From: Pseudomonas sp. Bout1
GTDB taxonomy: Bacteria > Pseudomonadota > Gammaproteobacteria > Pseudomonadales > Pseudomonadaceae
Length of the DNA stretch: 64,000 bases
NCBI RefSeq assembly: GCF_034314165.1
Contig: NZ_JAVIWK010000001.1
Coordinates: forward strand, 1,875,001 to 1,939,000
Reading direction: 5' to 3'
Numbering within the stretch: the first letter of the stretch is position 1; each line of letters starts with the position of its first letter. The notes beneath the pieces are model-generated. The model was given only the letters and a program-made list of their open reading frames with translations. It did not search any database and was not told the DNA's origin. The translations under genes were made by a program, and so were the position numbers. This document shows positions 53,065-62,225 of the stretch, piece by piece.

Positions 53065-54756
53065 ATGGACGAGAAATACCGCAGGGCCGTGGATGCAGCC
53101 GCCATTTTCTCCGAGACGGACTTGGCGGGCTGCATCACGTATGTCAATGACCAGTTCTGCGGCGTGTCCGGCTACGGGCGTGACGAGTTGCTGGGGAAAA
53201 ACCACCGGATCCTCAGTTCCGGGCTGCACCCTGAGGCGTTTTTCCAGGGCATGTGGCAAGCCATCAGCGAAGGCCGGGTGTGGCGTGGGGAAATCTGCAA
53301 CCGGGCCAAGGATGGCACCCTGTACTGGGTGGACAGCACCATGGTGCCGCTGCTCGATGAACAGACCGGGCAGGTGCAGAAGTATGTGTCGATCCGCTTT
53401 GATGTCAGCGAAAAACGCCAGTTGTTGCACACCCTGCAATGGCGGGTCGGCCACGACGTGCTGACCGGCTTGCCCAACCGTGCCTATCTGTCCGAGTTGC
53501 TCAACCAATCCCTGGAGTTTTCCCGCAGCGAAGACATCCCACTGGCGCTGTGCATGCTGGACCTGGACGGCTTCAAGGCGGTCAACGATGGCTACGGGCA
53601 TGCCTGTGGTGATTTGTTGTTGGTGGAGGTGGCCACGCGATTGCGGGAGATCATTCGCGGCGAGGACGTAGTCGCCCGGCTCGCTGGTGATGAATTTGTG
53701 CTGATTCTGCGTTACGTGCGCGATATCGATGAGCTTAACGGCGCCTTGCTGCGCATTCTCAAGGCGATCTCGGAGCCGTACTCGATCCAGGGCGCGGAGC
53801 TGAACGTGTTCGCCAGCATCGGCGTCACGTTGTTTCCCCTGGATGACGAGGACGCCGACACCTTGCTGCGCCATGCCGACCAGGCGATGTATGTGGCCAA
53901 GCAGAGCGGACGCAACCGTTACCAGTTGTTTGATGTGTCCCTGGAGCAGGAGGTCAAGGCCAGCCACCAGACCGTAGAGCAGATCCGCCAGGCTCTGGCC
54001 GCTGGCCAGTTGTGCCTGCATTACCAGCCCAAGGTCAACTTGCGCTGTGGCACGGTAGTGGGGTTCGAGGCGTTGTTGCGCTGGCAGCATCCCGAGCGTG
54101 GCCTGGTGACGCCGGGGGACTTCCTGCCGCTGATCGAGCAGACCGACCTGATCGTCGACATTGGCGAGTGGGTGATCGCCCAGGTGCTGGCGCAGATGCA
54201 CCGCTGGCAACTGCATGGGCACTGGTGGTCGGTGAGCGTGAACATCGCGGCGCGGCATTTCCAGCGCGAGGATTTTGTTGAACGGCTGCAAGGCTTGCTG
54301 GCGCAATACCCGCAGGTGGAGCCGCACCGGCTGGACCTGGAAATCGCCGAGTCGGTGGCCATCGACAATATCCAGCGCGTCACCCAGCACCTGGAAGCCT
54401 GCCAGGCGCTGGGCGTGCAGTTCTCCCTGGATGATTTTGGCACCGGCTATTCCTCCCTGAGCTACCTCAAGCGTCTGCCGACCCAGACCATCAAGATCGA
54501 CAAGTCGTTTGTGCGCGACATCCTGCACGACAAGGACGACCTGGCGCTGACCAAGGCGGTGATTGGCCTGGCCCGGGCATTTGGCCGCGAAGTGATCGCC
54601 GAGGGCCTGGAAACCCTGGAGCACGGCCAGCTGTTGATGCGCATGGGGTGTGAAGTGGCGCAAGGCTATTTCATCGCCCGGCCGATGCCGGCGAGGGATG
54701 TGCCGGGTTGGGTGGAGGGATTTGCACCGCCGCTGCAGTGGCAAAAGCTCGAGTGA
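53065..54756 (+). CDS. PAS-GGDEF-EAL cyclic di-GMP enzyme
   Basis: A 563-residue soluble protein with a PAS sensor (~5-125: SETDLAGCITYVNDQFCGVSGYGRDELLGKNHRIL), GGDEF domain (~130-295) and EAL domain (~305-555). The cyclase loop reads AGDEF rather than GGDEF; some active cyclases have A here. An RGED (RxxD) inhibition site sits five residues before it. The EAL domain looks complete: FEALLRWQHP, NIAARHF, LDLEIAESVA, LDDFGTGYSSLSYLKRLP, KIDKSFV and EGLET. It could make or break c-di-GMP, with the breakdown side better supported. It starts 18 bases after the Aer-like receptor and is very likely co-transcribed; both PAS domains look alike, suggesting a shared redox or oxygen cue. Confidence 0.92.
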   Translation: MDEKYRRAVDAAAIFSETDLAGCITYVNDQFCGVSGYGRDELLGKNHRILSSGLHPEAFFQGMWQAISEGRVWRGEICNRAKDGTLYWVDSTMVPLLDEQTGQVQKYVSIRFDVSEKRQLLHTLQWRVGHDVLTGLPNRAYLSELLNQSLEFSRSEDIPLALCMLDLDGFKAVNDGYGHACGDLLLVEVATRLREIIRGEDVVARLAGDEFVLILRYVRDIDELNGALLRILKAISEPYSIQGAELNVFASIGVTLFPLDDEDADTLLRHADQAMYVAKQSGRNRYQLFDVSLEQEVKASHQTVEQIRQALAAGQLCLHYQPKVNLRCGTVVGFEALLRWQHPERGLVTPGDFLPLIEQTDLIVDIGEWVIAQVLAQMHRWQLHGHWWSVSVNIAARHFQREDFVERLQGLLAQYPQVEPHRLDLEIAESVAIDNIQRVTQHLEACQALGVQFSLDDFGTGYSSLSYLKRLPTQTIKIDKSFVRDILHDKDDLALTKAVIGLARAFGREVIAEGLETLEHGQLLMRMGCEVAQGYFIARPMPARDVPGWVEGFAPPLQWQKLE

Positions 54757-54760
54757 TGTT

Positions 54761-54817
54761 TACTGTGGTGAGGGAGCAAGCTCCCTCACCACAGCAAGCT
54801 CCCTCACCACAGAGTAC
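54761..54817. repeat. palindrome with an extra copy of one arm
   Basis: TGTGGTGAGGGAGC is followed by AA and its exact reverse complement GCTCCCTCACCACA, then the right arm (GCAAGCTCCCTCACCACA) is repeated once more in direct orientation. It lies just after the GGDEF-EAL stop and may act as a terminator-like stem. Confidence 0.8.
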
Positions 54818-54828
54818 ATCAGATGATC

Positions 54829-55578
54829 CTAAGGGGAGGGCGCGCTATTCCCGATATACAGCTGGATGATTTCATCAATCTCGCCGGACATTTTCATCCT
54901 TAATAACGTGCGCAGGATCTGCTGCCCCGGCACCTGCGGGTCATTGCGCACGTAACAACCCAGGCTCTGCTCCTCGATCACGGCCACCGTGTGCAGGCGC
55001 TGTGTAGGCGGTAGTTGCTGATTGAAGCGGTCCAGAATCCATTCGTTGATCACCGCGTACTTGAAACGCCCGGCCGCAAGCTTTTGCAGCACCTGTTCTT
55101 CACTGCGACTGTCGTCGCGAGCAAGCTGGCCGCTGGCGAAGCGCTGCTCCAGGGTCGGGTAGCTATACCCGAGCACCGTGCCGATGTGTTGCGGGGCAAG
55201 GCTGTCCAGCCGCACTGACAGCGGCGGCACGTGTGCAGTAGCCAGCACATTGCGTTGCACCATCAGCGGGATGCTCCAGGTGTAGTCGCCCGACAGGTTA
55301 TTCAGCCACGCGGGTGTCACGTAGCAGCGTACGTCCACGTCGCCGCGCTCCATGGCGGTGTCGATGCGTGCACGGGGCAGTACATGGAATTTCGCGGGGC
55401 GCCCAACCTGGGTCGCCAGGCTCAACATCAGGTCATACAAAATGCCCTGGGTCGGTTGGCCCTGGTCGAGTTGCACCATGGGCATGGTCCAGCTGTCGGA
55501 AATGGAGAAACGCAGAGGTGCGGGCGCCGCCAGGCTGACCGTGGCAATCATCCACAAGGCGCCCAGGACTGCGCGCAT
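54829..55578 (-). CDS. periplasmic solute-binding-like protein (SBP family 3)
   Basis: A 249-residue exported protein with a signal peptide (residues 1-17, ending SLAA) and the type II periplasmic binding fold of amino-acid-binding proteins: QGILYDLMLSLATQVGRPAKFHVLPRARIDTAMERGDVDV, then GTVLGYSYPTLEQRFASGQL and FKYAVINEWILDRF. No ABC permease or ATPase lies nearby, so it may be an orphan sensor-type binding protein rather than transport component. The ligand is unknown. It runs opposite to and upstream of dnaX. Confidence 0.82.
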   Translation of the reverse strand: MRAVLGALWMIATVSLAAPAPLRFSISDSWTMPMVQLDQGQPTQGILYDLMLSLATQVGRPAKFHVLPRARIDTAMERGDVDVRCYVTPAWLNNLSGDYTWSIPLMVQRNVLATAHVPPLSVRLDSLAPQHIGTVLGYSYPTLEQRFASGQLARDDSRSEEQVLQKLAAGRFKYAVINEWILDRFNQQLPPTQRLHTVAVIEEQSLGCYVRNDPQVPGQQILRTLLRMKMSGEIDEIIQLYIGNSAPSP

Positions 55579-55711
55579 AAACTCTCCGGGTTCAGCCTTT
55601 TATAGGCTTGGTTAGACCAGCTTAGTCAGATTAGACGAGCGTGCCGGATGCAATTTCCCCCTTGCTCCGCTAGCATTACCCGCTTCCGCTTCCCAGTTGC
55701 GACGGTTTTCG

Positions 55712-57769
55712 ATGAGTTATCAGGTTCTTGCACGTAAATGGCGCCCGCGCTCGTTCCGCGAAATGGTCGGCCAGACCCATGTGCTCAAGGCTCTGATCAA
55801 TGCCTTGGACAGCCAGCGGCTGCACCACGCCTACCTGTTCACCGGTACCCGCGGTGTGGGCAAGACCACCATTGCCCGTATCATCGCCAAGTGCCTGAAC
55901 TGTGAAACCGGCATCACCTCGACGCCGTGCGGTACGTGCTCGGTGTGCCGGGAGATCGATGAAGGGCGCTTTGTCGACCTGATCGAGATCGACGCCGCGA
56001 GCCGCACCAAGGTCGAAGACACCCGCGAGCTGCTCGACAACGTGCAGTACGCGCCGAGCCGTGGCCGCTTCAAGGTCTACCTGATCGACGAAGTGCACAT
56101 GCTGTCCAGCCACTCCTTCAACGCGCTGTTGAAAACCCTGGAAGAGCCGCCGCCCTACGTCAAATTCATCCTGGCCACCACCGACCCGCAGAAACTTCCT
56201 GCAACGATTCTGTCGCGGTGCCTGCAGTTCTCCCTGAAAAACATGACCCCGGAACGCGTGGTCGAGCATTTGACCCACGTGCTGGGGGTCGAGAACGTAC
56301 CGTTCGAAGACGACGCCCTGTGGTTGCTGGGCCGCGCTGCCGACGGCTCGATGCGTGACGCCATGAGCCTCACCGACCAGGCCATCGCCTTCGGTGAAGG
56401 CAAGGTCATGGCCGCCGACGTGCGGGCGATGCTCGGTACCCTGGACCACGGCCAGGTGTTCGACGTGCTGCACGCGCTGATCGAAGGCGATGCCAAGGCG
56501 TTGCTCGAAGCCGTGCGTCACCTGTCCGAGCAAGGCCCGGACTGGAATGGCGTGCTCTCGGAAATCCTTAATGTGCTGCACCGCGTTGCTATCGCCCAGG
56601 CGTTGCCTGAGGGCGTCGACAACGGGCATGGCGACCGCGACCGCGTGTTGGCCCTGGCCCAGGCGTTGCCGGCCGAAGACGTGCAGTTCTACTACCAGAT
56701 GGGCCTGATTGGCCGGCGTGACTTGCCGTTGGCGCCTGACCCGCGTGGCGGCTTTGAAATGGTCCTGCTGCGGATGCTGGCCTTCAGGCCCGCCGACACG
56801 GCGGATGCGCCGAGACAGCCGCTAAAGCCAGTGGGGATCAGCCAGGCCACAGTTGATTCCGCCAAACCAGTGGCTGGCCCGGCTGTTGTCGCGCCAGTGG
56901 TTACGCCGCCGGTGGCTGTTGCTCCGGCACCTGCGCCCGTTGTGGCAGAGCCTGCGGCACCTGCGGTTGTGCCTGAGCCGGTTATCGAGCCTGCGCCAGT
57001 GCCCGAAGTCGACCTGCCTTGGAATGCCCCGGCAGAGGCTGAAGTCGAAGCCGAGCAGCAGCCAGCCGTGGAGCCGGTGCTCGAAACCGCCGGCGAGCAG
57101 CCCGAGCTGACGCCAATGCCCACGCCCACTCCCGACAGCGTGGTGCCGGATGCCCCAGAGTGGGTTTCGGCCCCGGTGCCGGAGCCGACTGTCGCCCAAG
57201 TTGATGCCGCCACCCCGGGCACCGACCTCGACGACGAGCCGCCGCTGGACGAAGACTACATCGAGCCGGATATGGACTCGGCCTACAGCTACCTGGACGA
57301 GCTGGCCAGTGAGCACGCTGCCGAGCCCGCCCCGGAACCTGAGCCAGAACCGGCTGCGATGCCGGCCACCGGCCTGGCATTGCAATGGCTGGAGCTGTTC
57401 CCGAAACTGCCGATCTCCGGCATGACCGGCAGCATCGCCGCCAACTGCACGCTGATTGCCGTGGAGGGCGATCATTGGCTGCTGCACCTGGACCCGGCCC
57501 ACAGCGCGCTGTTCAACGCAACCCAGCAGCGCCGGCTTAACGATGCCCTGAACCAGTTCCACGAGCGCACCCTGACCATCAGCATCGAGCTGATCAAGCC
57601 CGAGCAGGAAACCCCGGCCCAGGCGGCGTCCCGTCGCCGGGTCAACCGCCAGCGCGAGGCTGAAGAGTCGATCCACGGTGATCCGCTCATCCAGCAAATG
57701 ATGCAGCAGTTTGGCGCGGTGGTACGTCACGATACTATCGAACCTGTAGAAGCCCCGGTTCAGGCGTAA
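55712..57769 (+). CDS. dnaX: DNA polymerase III subunits gamma and tau
   Basis: A 685-residue clamp-loader ATPase of the replisome. AAA+ motifs: Walker [10 protein letters not shown] (~44-52), a zinc module [19 protein letters not shown] (~63-81), Walker B LIDEVHML, sensor 1 [10 protein letters not shown], and the SRC arginine finger (ILSRCLQF). Domain III runs to ~370. A proline/alanine/glutamate-rich linker (~370-540) leads to the tau C-terminus (~545-660), which binds DnaB and the polymerase core. No classic A-AAA-AAG slippery site is evident, so frameshift-made gamma cannot be claimed. ATG 55712 ([12 protein letters not shown]) is the family start. ybaB follows 46 bases later. Confidence 0.96.
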   Translation: MSYQVLARKWRPRSFREMVGQTHVLKALINALDSQRLHHAYLFTGTRGVGKTTIARIIAKCLNCETGITSTPCGTCSVCREIDEGRFVDLIEIDAASRTKVEDTRELLDNVQYAPSRGRFKVYLIDEVHMLSSHSFNALLKTLEEPPPYVKFILATTDPQKLPATILSRCLQFSLKNMTPERVVEHLTHVLGVENVPFEDDALWLLGRAADGSMRDAMSLTDQAIAFGEGKVMAADVRAMLGTLDHGQVFDVLHALIEGDAKALLEAVRHLSEQGPDWNGVLSEILNVLHRVAIAQALPEGVDNGHGDRDRVLALAQALPAEDVQFYYQMGLIGRRDLPLAPDPRGGFEMVLLRMLAFRPADTADAPRQPLKPVGISQATVDSAKPVAGPAVVAPVVTPPVAVAPAPAPVVAEPAAPAVVPEPVIEPAPVPEVDLPWNAPAEAEVEAEQQPAVEPVLETAGEQPELTPMPTPTPDSVVPDAPEWVSAPVPEPTVAQVDAATPGTDLDDEPPLDEDYIEPDMDSAYSYLDELASEHAAEPAPEPEPEPAAMPATGLALQWLELFPKLPISGMTGSIAANCTLIAVEGDHWLLHLDPAHSALFNATQQRRLNDALNQFHERTLTISIELIKPEQETPAQAASRRRVNRQREAEESIHGDPLIQQMMQQFGAVVRHDTIEPVEAPVQA

Positions 57770-57815
57770 CACGCCGGGGCCAATAATTGATCCACGTACT
57801 TTTGAGGTGATTCCC

Positions 57816-58154
57816 ATGATGAAAGGTGGCATGGCCGGCCTGATGAAGCAGGCGCAGCAGATGCAGGACAAGATGGCCAAGATGCAGGAAGAACTGGCCA
57901 ACGCCGAAGTCACCGGTAAAGCCGGTGGCGATATGGTCAGCGTGGTGATGACCGGTCGTCACGACATCAAGCGCGTGAGCATCGACCCAAGCGTATTGCC
58001 AGGTGTGGGCGAAGACGACCTGGAAATGCTCGAGGCGCTGTTTGCCGCGGCCGTCAACGACGCTGTGCGCAAGATCGAAGCCAATAGCCAGGACAAGATG
58101 TCTGGCGTGACCGCTGGCATGCAACTGCCGCCGGGTATGAAGCTGCCGTTCTGA
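57816..58154 (+). CDS. nucleoid-associated protein, YbaB/EbfC family
   Basis: A 112-residue DNA-binding protein forming tweezer-like dimers. Typical features: Met/Gln-rich N-terminus ([32 protein letters not shown]), central [26 protein letters not shown] and a C-terminal helix ending in the [11 protein letters not shown] motif. It follows dnaX as in most bacteria and has its own terminator. ATG 57816 follows GAGGTG. In most relatives recR comes next; here an oxidoreductase gene and a REP pair intervene. Confidence 0.95.
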   Translation: MMKGGMAGLMKQAQQMQDKMAKMQEELANAEVTGKAGGDMVSVVMTGRHDIKRVSIDPSVLPGVGEDDLEMLEALFAAAVNDAVRKIEANSQDKMSGVTAGMQLPPGMKLPF

Positions 58155-58172
58155 TCGGCAAGCGCAGCACCG

Positions 58173-58205
58173 AAAATGCCAGGCCCCGCGCCTGGCATTT
58201 TTTTT
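58173..58205 (+). terminator. terminator after ybaB
   Basis: AATGCCAGGC (58175-58184) pairs with GCCTGGCATT (58190-58199) across CCCGC and runs into eight T. Confidence 0.92.
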
Positions 58206-58223
58206 GGCCGGCTATTTTCCATA

Positions 58224-58341
58224 CCCGTAGCAGCTGTCGAGCGCCAGCGAGGCTGCGTCGGCAGCGACTCGGTCCCGTGTCTGGCATGAAGACGGCGGTG
58301 CGGCTAACGTAGCCTCGCTGGCGCTCGACAACTGCTACGGG
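58224..58341. repeat. REPIN of a different family (CGAGCGCCAGCGAGGC type)
   Basis: CCCGTAGCAGCTGTCGAGCG followed by CCAGCGAGGCTGCG at the left is mirrored by CGTAGCCTCGCTGG and CGCTCGACAACTGCTACGGG at the right, about 55 bases apart. The core differs from the GTGGGAGC elements elsewhere in the window. Confidence 0.88.
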
Positions 58342-58423
58342 AGTTTTGTCGAACCCTGGGCCCTGTTTTGGGGTCTGCACCCTATACCGTTGAATTCAAT
58401 CACCGATAGAAGGAGCCTCGCTG

Positions 58424-59458
58424 ATGTCCGAAGCATTGACCCTCAACCAGCGCATCGTGCTGGTCTCACGCCCCCATGGCGCACCGGTGCCGGAAAACTT
58501 TCGCCTGGAGCGTGTCGCGCTGCCGGAGCTGGCCGACGGCCAGGTCCTGCTGAAAACCCTCTACCTGTCGCTGGATCCCTACATGCGCGGGCGCATGAGT
58601 GACGCGCCGTCCTACGCTGCCCCCGTGGAAATCGACGAAGTAATGACCGGCGGCGCTGTGAGCCGTATCGAGCAATCACGAAATCCAAAATTTGAGGTGG
58701 GTGATCTGGTGGTGGGTTCCACCGGCTGGCAGAGCCACAGCATTTCCGATGGGCGCAACCTGATACCGGTGCCCAAGGGCCTGGCCAGCCCATCCATGGC
58801 CCTGGGTGTGTTGGGCATGCCCGGCATGACTGCGTATATGGGCCTCACGGATATCGGCCAACCCCAGTCCGGGGAAACCCTGGTGGTGGCGGCGGCTTCC
58901 GGCGCGGTGGGCTCGGTGGTCGGCCAGGTGGCGAAGATCAAGGGGCTGCGGGTGGTCGGTGTGGCGGGCGGCGCCGACAAGTGCCGTTATGTGGTGGACG
59001 AATTGGGCTTTGATGCCTGCGTCGACCACAAGAGCGACAACTTTGCCGAGGAACTGGCCCAGGCTTGCCCCAAGGGCATCGATATCTACTTTGAAAACGT
59101 CGGCGGCAAGGTATTCGACGCGGTTGTGCCGTTGCTGAATGCCAAGGCGCGTATTCCGTTGTGTGGCCTGATCGCCGGTTACAACGCGCATGAAGCCCCC
59201 AGCGGCCCCGACCGGCTGCCTGCGCTGCAACGCACCTTGCTGACCAAGCGTGTGCGGATCCAGGGCTTTATCGTGTTCGACGACTACGGTGATCGCCAGC
59301 CGGAATTCCTCAGTGCCATGGCGCCATGGGTGCGCGACGGCAAGATCAAGTTTCGCGAGGACGTGGTGGAAGGCCTGGAACAGGCGCCTGAAGCCTTTAT
59401 CGGTTTGCTGGAGGGGCGCAACTTCGGCAAGTTGGTGGTGCGCGTCGCACAAGATTGA
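58424..59458 (+). CDS. NADP-dependent zinc-free medium-chain oxidoreductase (CurA/prostaglandin-reductase type)
   Basis: A 344-residue medium-chain dehydrogenase/reductase without the catalytic zinc ligands, of the leukotriene B4 dehydrogenase/CurA group that reduces double bonds of enones. It starts MSEALTLNQRIVLVSRPHGAPVPENF, shows YLSLDPYMRGRM near residue 50, the Rossmann segment VVAAASGAVGSVVGQVAKIKG near 150-170, FENVGG near 223, and GFIVFDDY near 284. Physiological substrate is unknown. It is inserted between ybaB and recR, behind a REPIN, and has a GGAG ribosome site. Confidence 0.9.
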   Translation: MSEALTLNQRIVLVSRPHGAPVPENFRLERVALPELADGQVLLKTLYLSLDPYMRGRMSDAPSYAAPVEIDEVMTGGAVSRIEQSRNPKFEVGDLVVGSTGWQSHSISDGRNLIPVPKGLASPSMALGVLGMPGMTAYMGLTDIGQPQSGETLVVAAASGAVGSVVGQVAKIKGLRVVGVAGGADKCRYVVDELGFDACVDHKSDNFAEELAQACPKGIDIYFENVGGKVFDAVVPLLNAKARIPLCGLIAGYNAHEAPSGPDRLPALQRTLLTKRVRIQGFIVFDDYGDRQPEFLSAMAPWVRDGKIKFREDVVEGLEQAPEAFIGLLEGRNFGKLVVRVAQD

Positions 59459-59523
59459 GCATTTGACGCTAATCCGGGGCGCGGGTATAAACCGCGTCTC
59501 GTTGTTTTGTCGGACCTTTACCC

Positions 59524-60126
59524 ATGAGCTTCAGCCCCCTGATTCGTCAACTGATCGACGCCCTGCGCACTTTGCCGGGCGTGGGCCAGAAAACCGCCCA
59601 GCGCATGGCGCTGCAACTGCTGGAGCGTGATCGCAGCGGCGGCTCCCGGCTGGCCCTGGCCCTGAGCCAGGCCATGGAAGGGGTAGGCCACTGCCGCCAG
59701 TGCCGTACCCTGACCGAGGAAGAACTGTGCCCGCAATGCGCCGACCCGCGTCGCGATGACACGCTGCTGTGCGTGGTCGAAGGGCCGATGGACGTTTATG
59801 CGGTGGAGCAGACTGGTTATCGCGGGCGCTACTTTGTGCTCAAGGGGCATCTGTCGCCGCTCGATGGCTTGGGGCCTGAGGCTATCGGCATTCCGCAATT
59901 GGTGACGCGTATCGAAGAGCAGGGCACCTTCGTCGAGGTGATCCTGGCCACCAACCCTACGGTGGAAGGCGAAGCGACGGCCCATTACATCGCCCAGTTG
60001 CTGGCCAACAAAGGCCTGATCACCTCGCGTATTGCCCACGGCGTACCGCTGGGTGGCGAGTTGGAACTGGTGGATGGCGGGACGTTGGCGCACTCGTTCG
60101 CCGGGCGTAAGCCGATCGCCCTGTAA
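59524..60126 (+). CDS. recR: recombination mediator RecR
   Basis: A 200-residue ring-forming protein that loads RecA at gaps with RecF and RecO. Helix-hairpin-helix at the N-terminus ([21 protein letters not shown]), Cys4 zinc finger ([16 protein letters not shown], ~58-73), Toprim domain ([34 protein letters not shown]) and the final Walker-B-like/tail region ([30 protein letters not shown]). Full length. ATG 59524 follows GGACCTTTACCC. It completes the dnaX-ybaB-recR group. Confidence 0.97.
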   Translation: MSFSPLIRQLIDALRTLPGVGQKTAQRMALQLLERDRSGGSRLALALSQAMEGVGHCRQCRTLTEEELCPQCADPRRDDTLLCVVEGPMDVYAVEQTGYRGRYFVLKGHLSPLDGLGPEAIGIPQLVTRIEEQGTFVEVILATNPTVEGEATAHYIAQLLANKGLITSRIAHGVPLGGELELVDGGTLAHSFAGRKPIAL

Positions 60127-60144
60127 CAAACACCGCAGAACGAC

Positions 60145-60234
60145 ATGTGGGAGCTGGCTTGCCTGCGGTAGCATCACCTCGGTCTGGCTGAAAGACCGAA
60201 TTGTCTGCATCGCAGGCAATCCAGCTCCCACATT
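60145..60234. repeat. REP pair (REPIN)
   Basis: ATGTGGGAGCTGGCTTGCCT is mirrored by a right arm ending GGCAATCCAGCTCCCACAT (one change in the core). Same family as 27903-27993 and 32306-32396. Confidence 0.88.
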
Positions 60235-60335
60235 TGATTTCTACTGTTTGTCAGGCCGTCGACAAGCTTGCCCTGTGTCTTGATAACCGAGCAAGCGCTT
60301 GGTAAGTTCGCTCCACCTTCCCGTGGAGCTTGCCG

Positions 60336-61484
60336 ATGTCTGCCTATCAGGAATACTTCGACCCCAGCCACCAATTGGTCCGTGACAGTGTGCGACGTTT
60401 CGTCGAGCGCGAGCTGTTGCCGGGCATCGAGCAGTGGGAGGAAGCCGAGAGCTTTCCCCGGGAGTTGTACCTCAAGGCCGGGGCGGCGGGGATTCTGGGG
60501 ATCGGTTATCCCGAAGCCCTGGGCGGCAGCCACGAAGGCGACCTGTTCGCCAAGGTCGCGGCCAGCGAAGAGCTGATGCGCTGCGGCTCCGGCGGTGTGG
60601 TGGCGGGGTTGGGCTCACTGGATATCGGTTTGCCGCCCATCGTTAAGTGGGCCCGGCCTGACGTGCGTGATCGTGTGGTGCCACGGGTGTTGTCCGGCGA
60701 AAAGATCGCCGCCCTGGCCGTCACCGAGCCCGGTGGCGGCTCCGATGTGGCCAGCCTGCAAACCCGCGCCGTGCGCGACGGCGACCATTACCGGGTCAGC
60801 GGCAGCAAAACCTTTATCACCAGCGGCCAGCGTGCCGACGTCTACACCGTTGCGGTACGCACCGGTGGGCCAGGCTTTGCCGGTATCAGCCTGTTGCTGA
60901 TCGAAAAGGACACGCCCGGCTTCACCACCGGCACCCCGCTGAAGAAAATGGGCTGGTGGGCCTCAGACACAGCCGAACTGTTCTTTGACGATTGCCGCGT
61001 GCCGGTGGGAAATCTGATTGGCGCCGAGAACATGGGCTTTGCCTGCATCATGGGCAACTTCCAGAGCGAGCGGCTGGCCCTGGCCTTGATGGCCAACATG
61101 ACCGCGCAGATGGCCCTGGAGGAAAGCCTGAAGTGGGCGGCCCGGCGCGAAGCCTTCGGCAAACCCATCGGCAAGTTCCAGGTACTCAAGCATCGCCTGG
61201 CGGAGATGGCCACGGCGGTGGAAGTTTCCCGGGAATTCACCTACCGCCAGGCCGCCAAGATGGCCGCCGGCAAGAGTGTGATCAAGGAGATTTCCATGGC
61301 CAAGAACCTCGCCACCGACACTGCCGACCGCGTGACCTTTGATGCGGTGCAGATCCTCGGCGGCCAGGGTTACATGCGCGGCAACCTGGTGGAGCGGCTG
61401 TACCGCGACAACCGTATCCTGTCCATCGGTGGCGGGACTCGGGAAGTAATGAACGAGATCATCAGCAAGCAGATGGGCTTGTGA
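60336..61484 (+). CDS. acyl-CoA dehydrogenase family protein
   Basis: A 382-residue FAD enzyme that oxidises an acyl-CoA to the enoyl-CoA. Family blocks are present: N-terminal helices (VRRFVERELLPGIEQWEE), LAVTEPGGGSDVASLQTRAVRDG and FITSGQRADVYTVAVRT around the flavin, RREAFGKPIGKFQ and QILGGQGYMRGNLVERLYRDNRILSIGGGTREVMNEI at the C-terminus, where the GGT-E region binds adenine of FAD. The catalytic base is not clearly assignable between Glu residues, and chain-length choice cannot be inferred. ATG 60336 with GGAG upstream is preferred to a TTG six bases earlier. An acyl-CoA dehydrogenase also follows recR in P. aeruginosa. Confidence 0.93.
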   Translation: MSAYQEYFDPSHQLVRDSVRRFVERELLPGIEQWEEAESFPRELYLKAGAAGILGIGYPEALGGSHEGDLFAKVAASEELMRCGSGGVVAGLGSLDIGLPPIVKWARPDVRDRVVPRVLSGEKIAALAVTEPGGGSDVASLQTRAVRDGDHYRVSGSKTFITSGQRADVYTVAVRTGGPGFAGISLLLIEKDTPGFTTGTPLKKMGWWASDTAELFFDDCRVPVGNLIGAENMGFACIMGNFQSERLALALMANMTAQMALEESLKWAARREAFGKPIGKFQVLKHRLAEMATAVEVSREFTYRQAAKMAAGKSVIKEISMAKNLATDTADRVTFDAVQILGGQGYMRGNLVERLYRDNRILSIGGGTREVMNEIISKQMGL

Positions 61485-61500
61485 AGTGTGTCGCTTTCTC

Positions 61501-61580
61501 CGGCCCCATCGCGGGCAAGCCCGGCTCCCACATTTGATCGTATTCCAGTGTGGGAGTCGGGCTTGCCCGCGATGGGGCCG
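61501..61580. repeat. REP pair after the acyl-CoA dehydrogenase gene
   Basis: CGGCCCCATCGCGGGCAAGC is mirrored by GCTTGCCCGCGATGGGGCCG, with GGCTCCCACA/TGTGGGAGTC inside. It separates two convergent genes. Confidence 0.9.
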
Positions 61581-61596
61581 GACCGCTCGCCTCAAA

Positions 61597-62145
61597 TTAC
61601 TGATCGGTTAAGGCAAACTGCGTCAGGCAGAACGTTGGAATGCCCATGTCTTCCAGGCGCCGGGACCCGCCCAGCTCCGGCAGGTCAATGATCGCCGCCG
61701 CTTCGAAAATCCGTGCACCCATACGTCGCGCCAGGTTGGCCGCCGCGATCAACGTACCGCCGGTGGCGATCAGGTCATCGAACATCAGCACCGAATCACC
61801 TTCGCACAGGCTGTCGGCGTGCACTTCCAGGAAGGCTTCGCCGTACTCGGTCTGATAACCCTCGGCCAGCACATCGGCCGGCAATTTGCCTTGCTTGCGG
61901 AACAGGATCAGCGGCTTGTTCAATTGATAGGCAATGATCGAACCGATCAAAAAGCCCCGCGCATCCATCGCACCAATGTGGGTGAATTCGGCTTCGACGT
62001 AGCGATGAACGAAGGTGTCGGCTACCAGGCGCAAGGCCTTGGGCGACTGGAACAGCGGTGTGATATCGCGAAAGATCACCCCAGGCTTGGGGAAGTCGAT
62101 GACTGGGCGAATCAGGGATTTGATGTCGAACGAATCGAAGACCAT
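61597..62145 (-). CDS. apt: adenine phosphoribosyltransferase
   Basis: A 182-residue salvage enzyme joining adenine to PRPP to give AMP. Motifs: [18 protein letters not shown] near residues 18-35, [25 protein letters not shown], and the PRPP-binding [14 protein letters not shown] near 119-132. Length is normal. It lies 80 bases downstream of anr in the same orientation but with its own upstream region. No regulation is visible. Confidence 0.96.
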   Translation of the reverse strand: MVFDSFDIKSLIRPVIDFPKPGVIFRDITPLFQSPKALRLVADTFVHRYVEAEFTHIGAMDARGFLIGSIIAYQLNKPLILFRKQGKLPADVLAEGYQTEYGEAFLEVHADSLCEGDSVLMFDDLIATGGTLIAAANLARRMGARIFEAAAIIDLPELGGSRRLEDMGIPTFCLTQFALTDQ

Positions 62146-62225
62146 CGTCGAAGAGTCCTGGGGCGGGAAACGGACTCCAAGTATACCTGCGGCCCAGCCG
62201 ATTGGCTCGGCCGCAAGTGTCTGGA

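Noticed and set aside
56230..56250. AAAAAC run in dnaX as a programmed frameshift site
   Set aside because: The phase and sequence do not make an A-AAA-AAG type slippery heptamer, it lies far too early for gamma, and no downstream stem or early stop fits.
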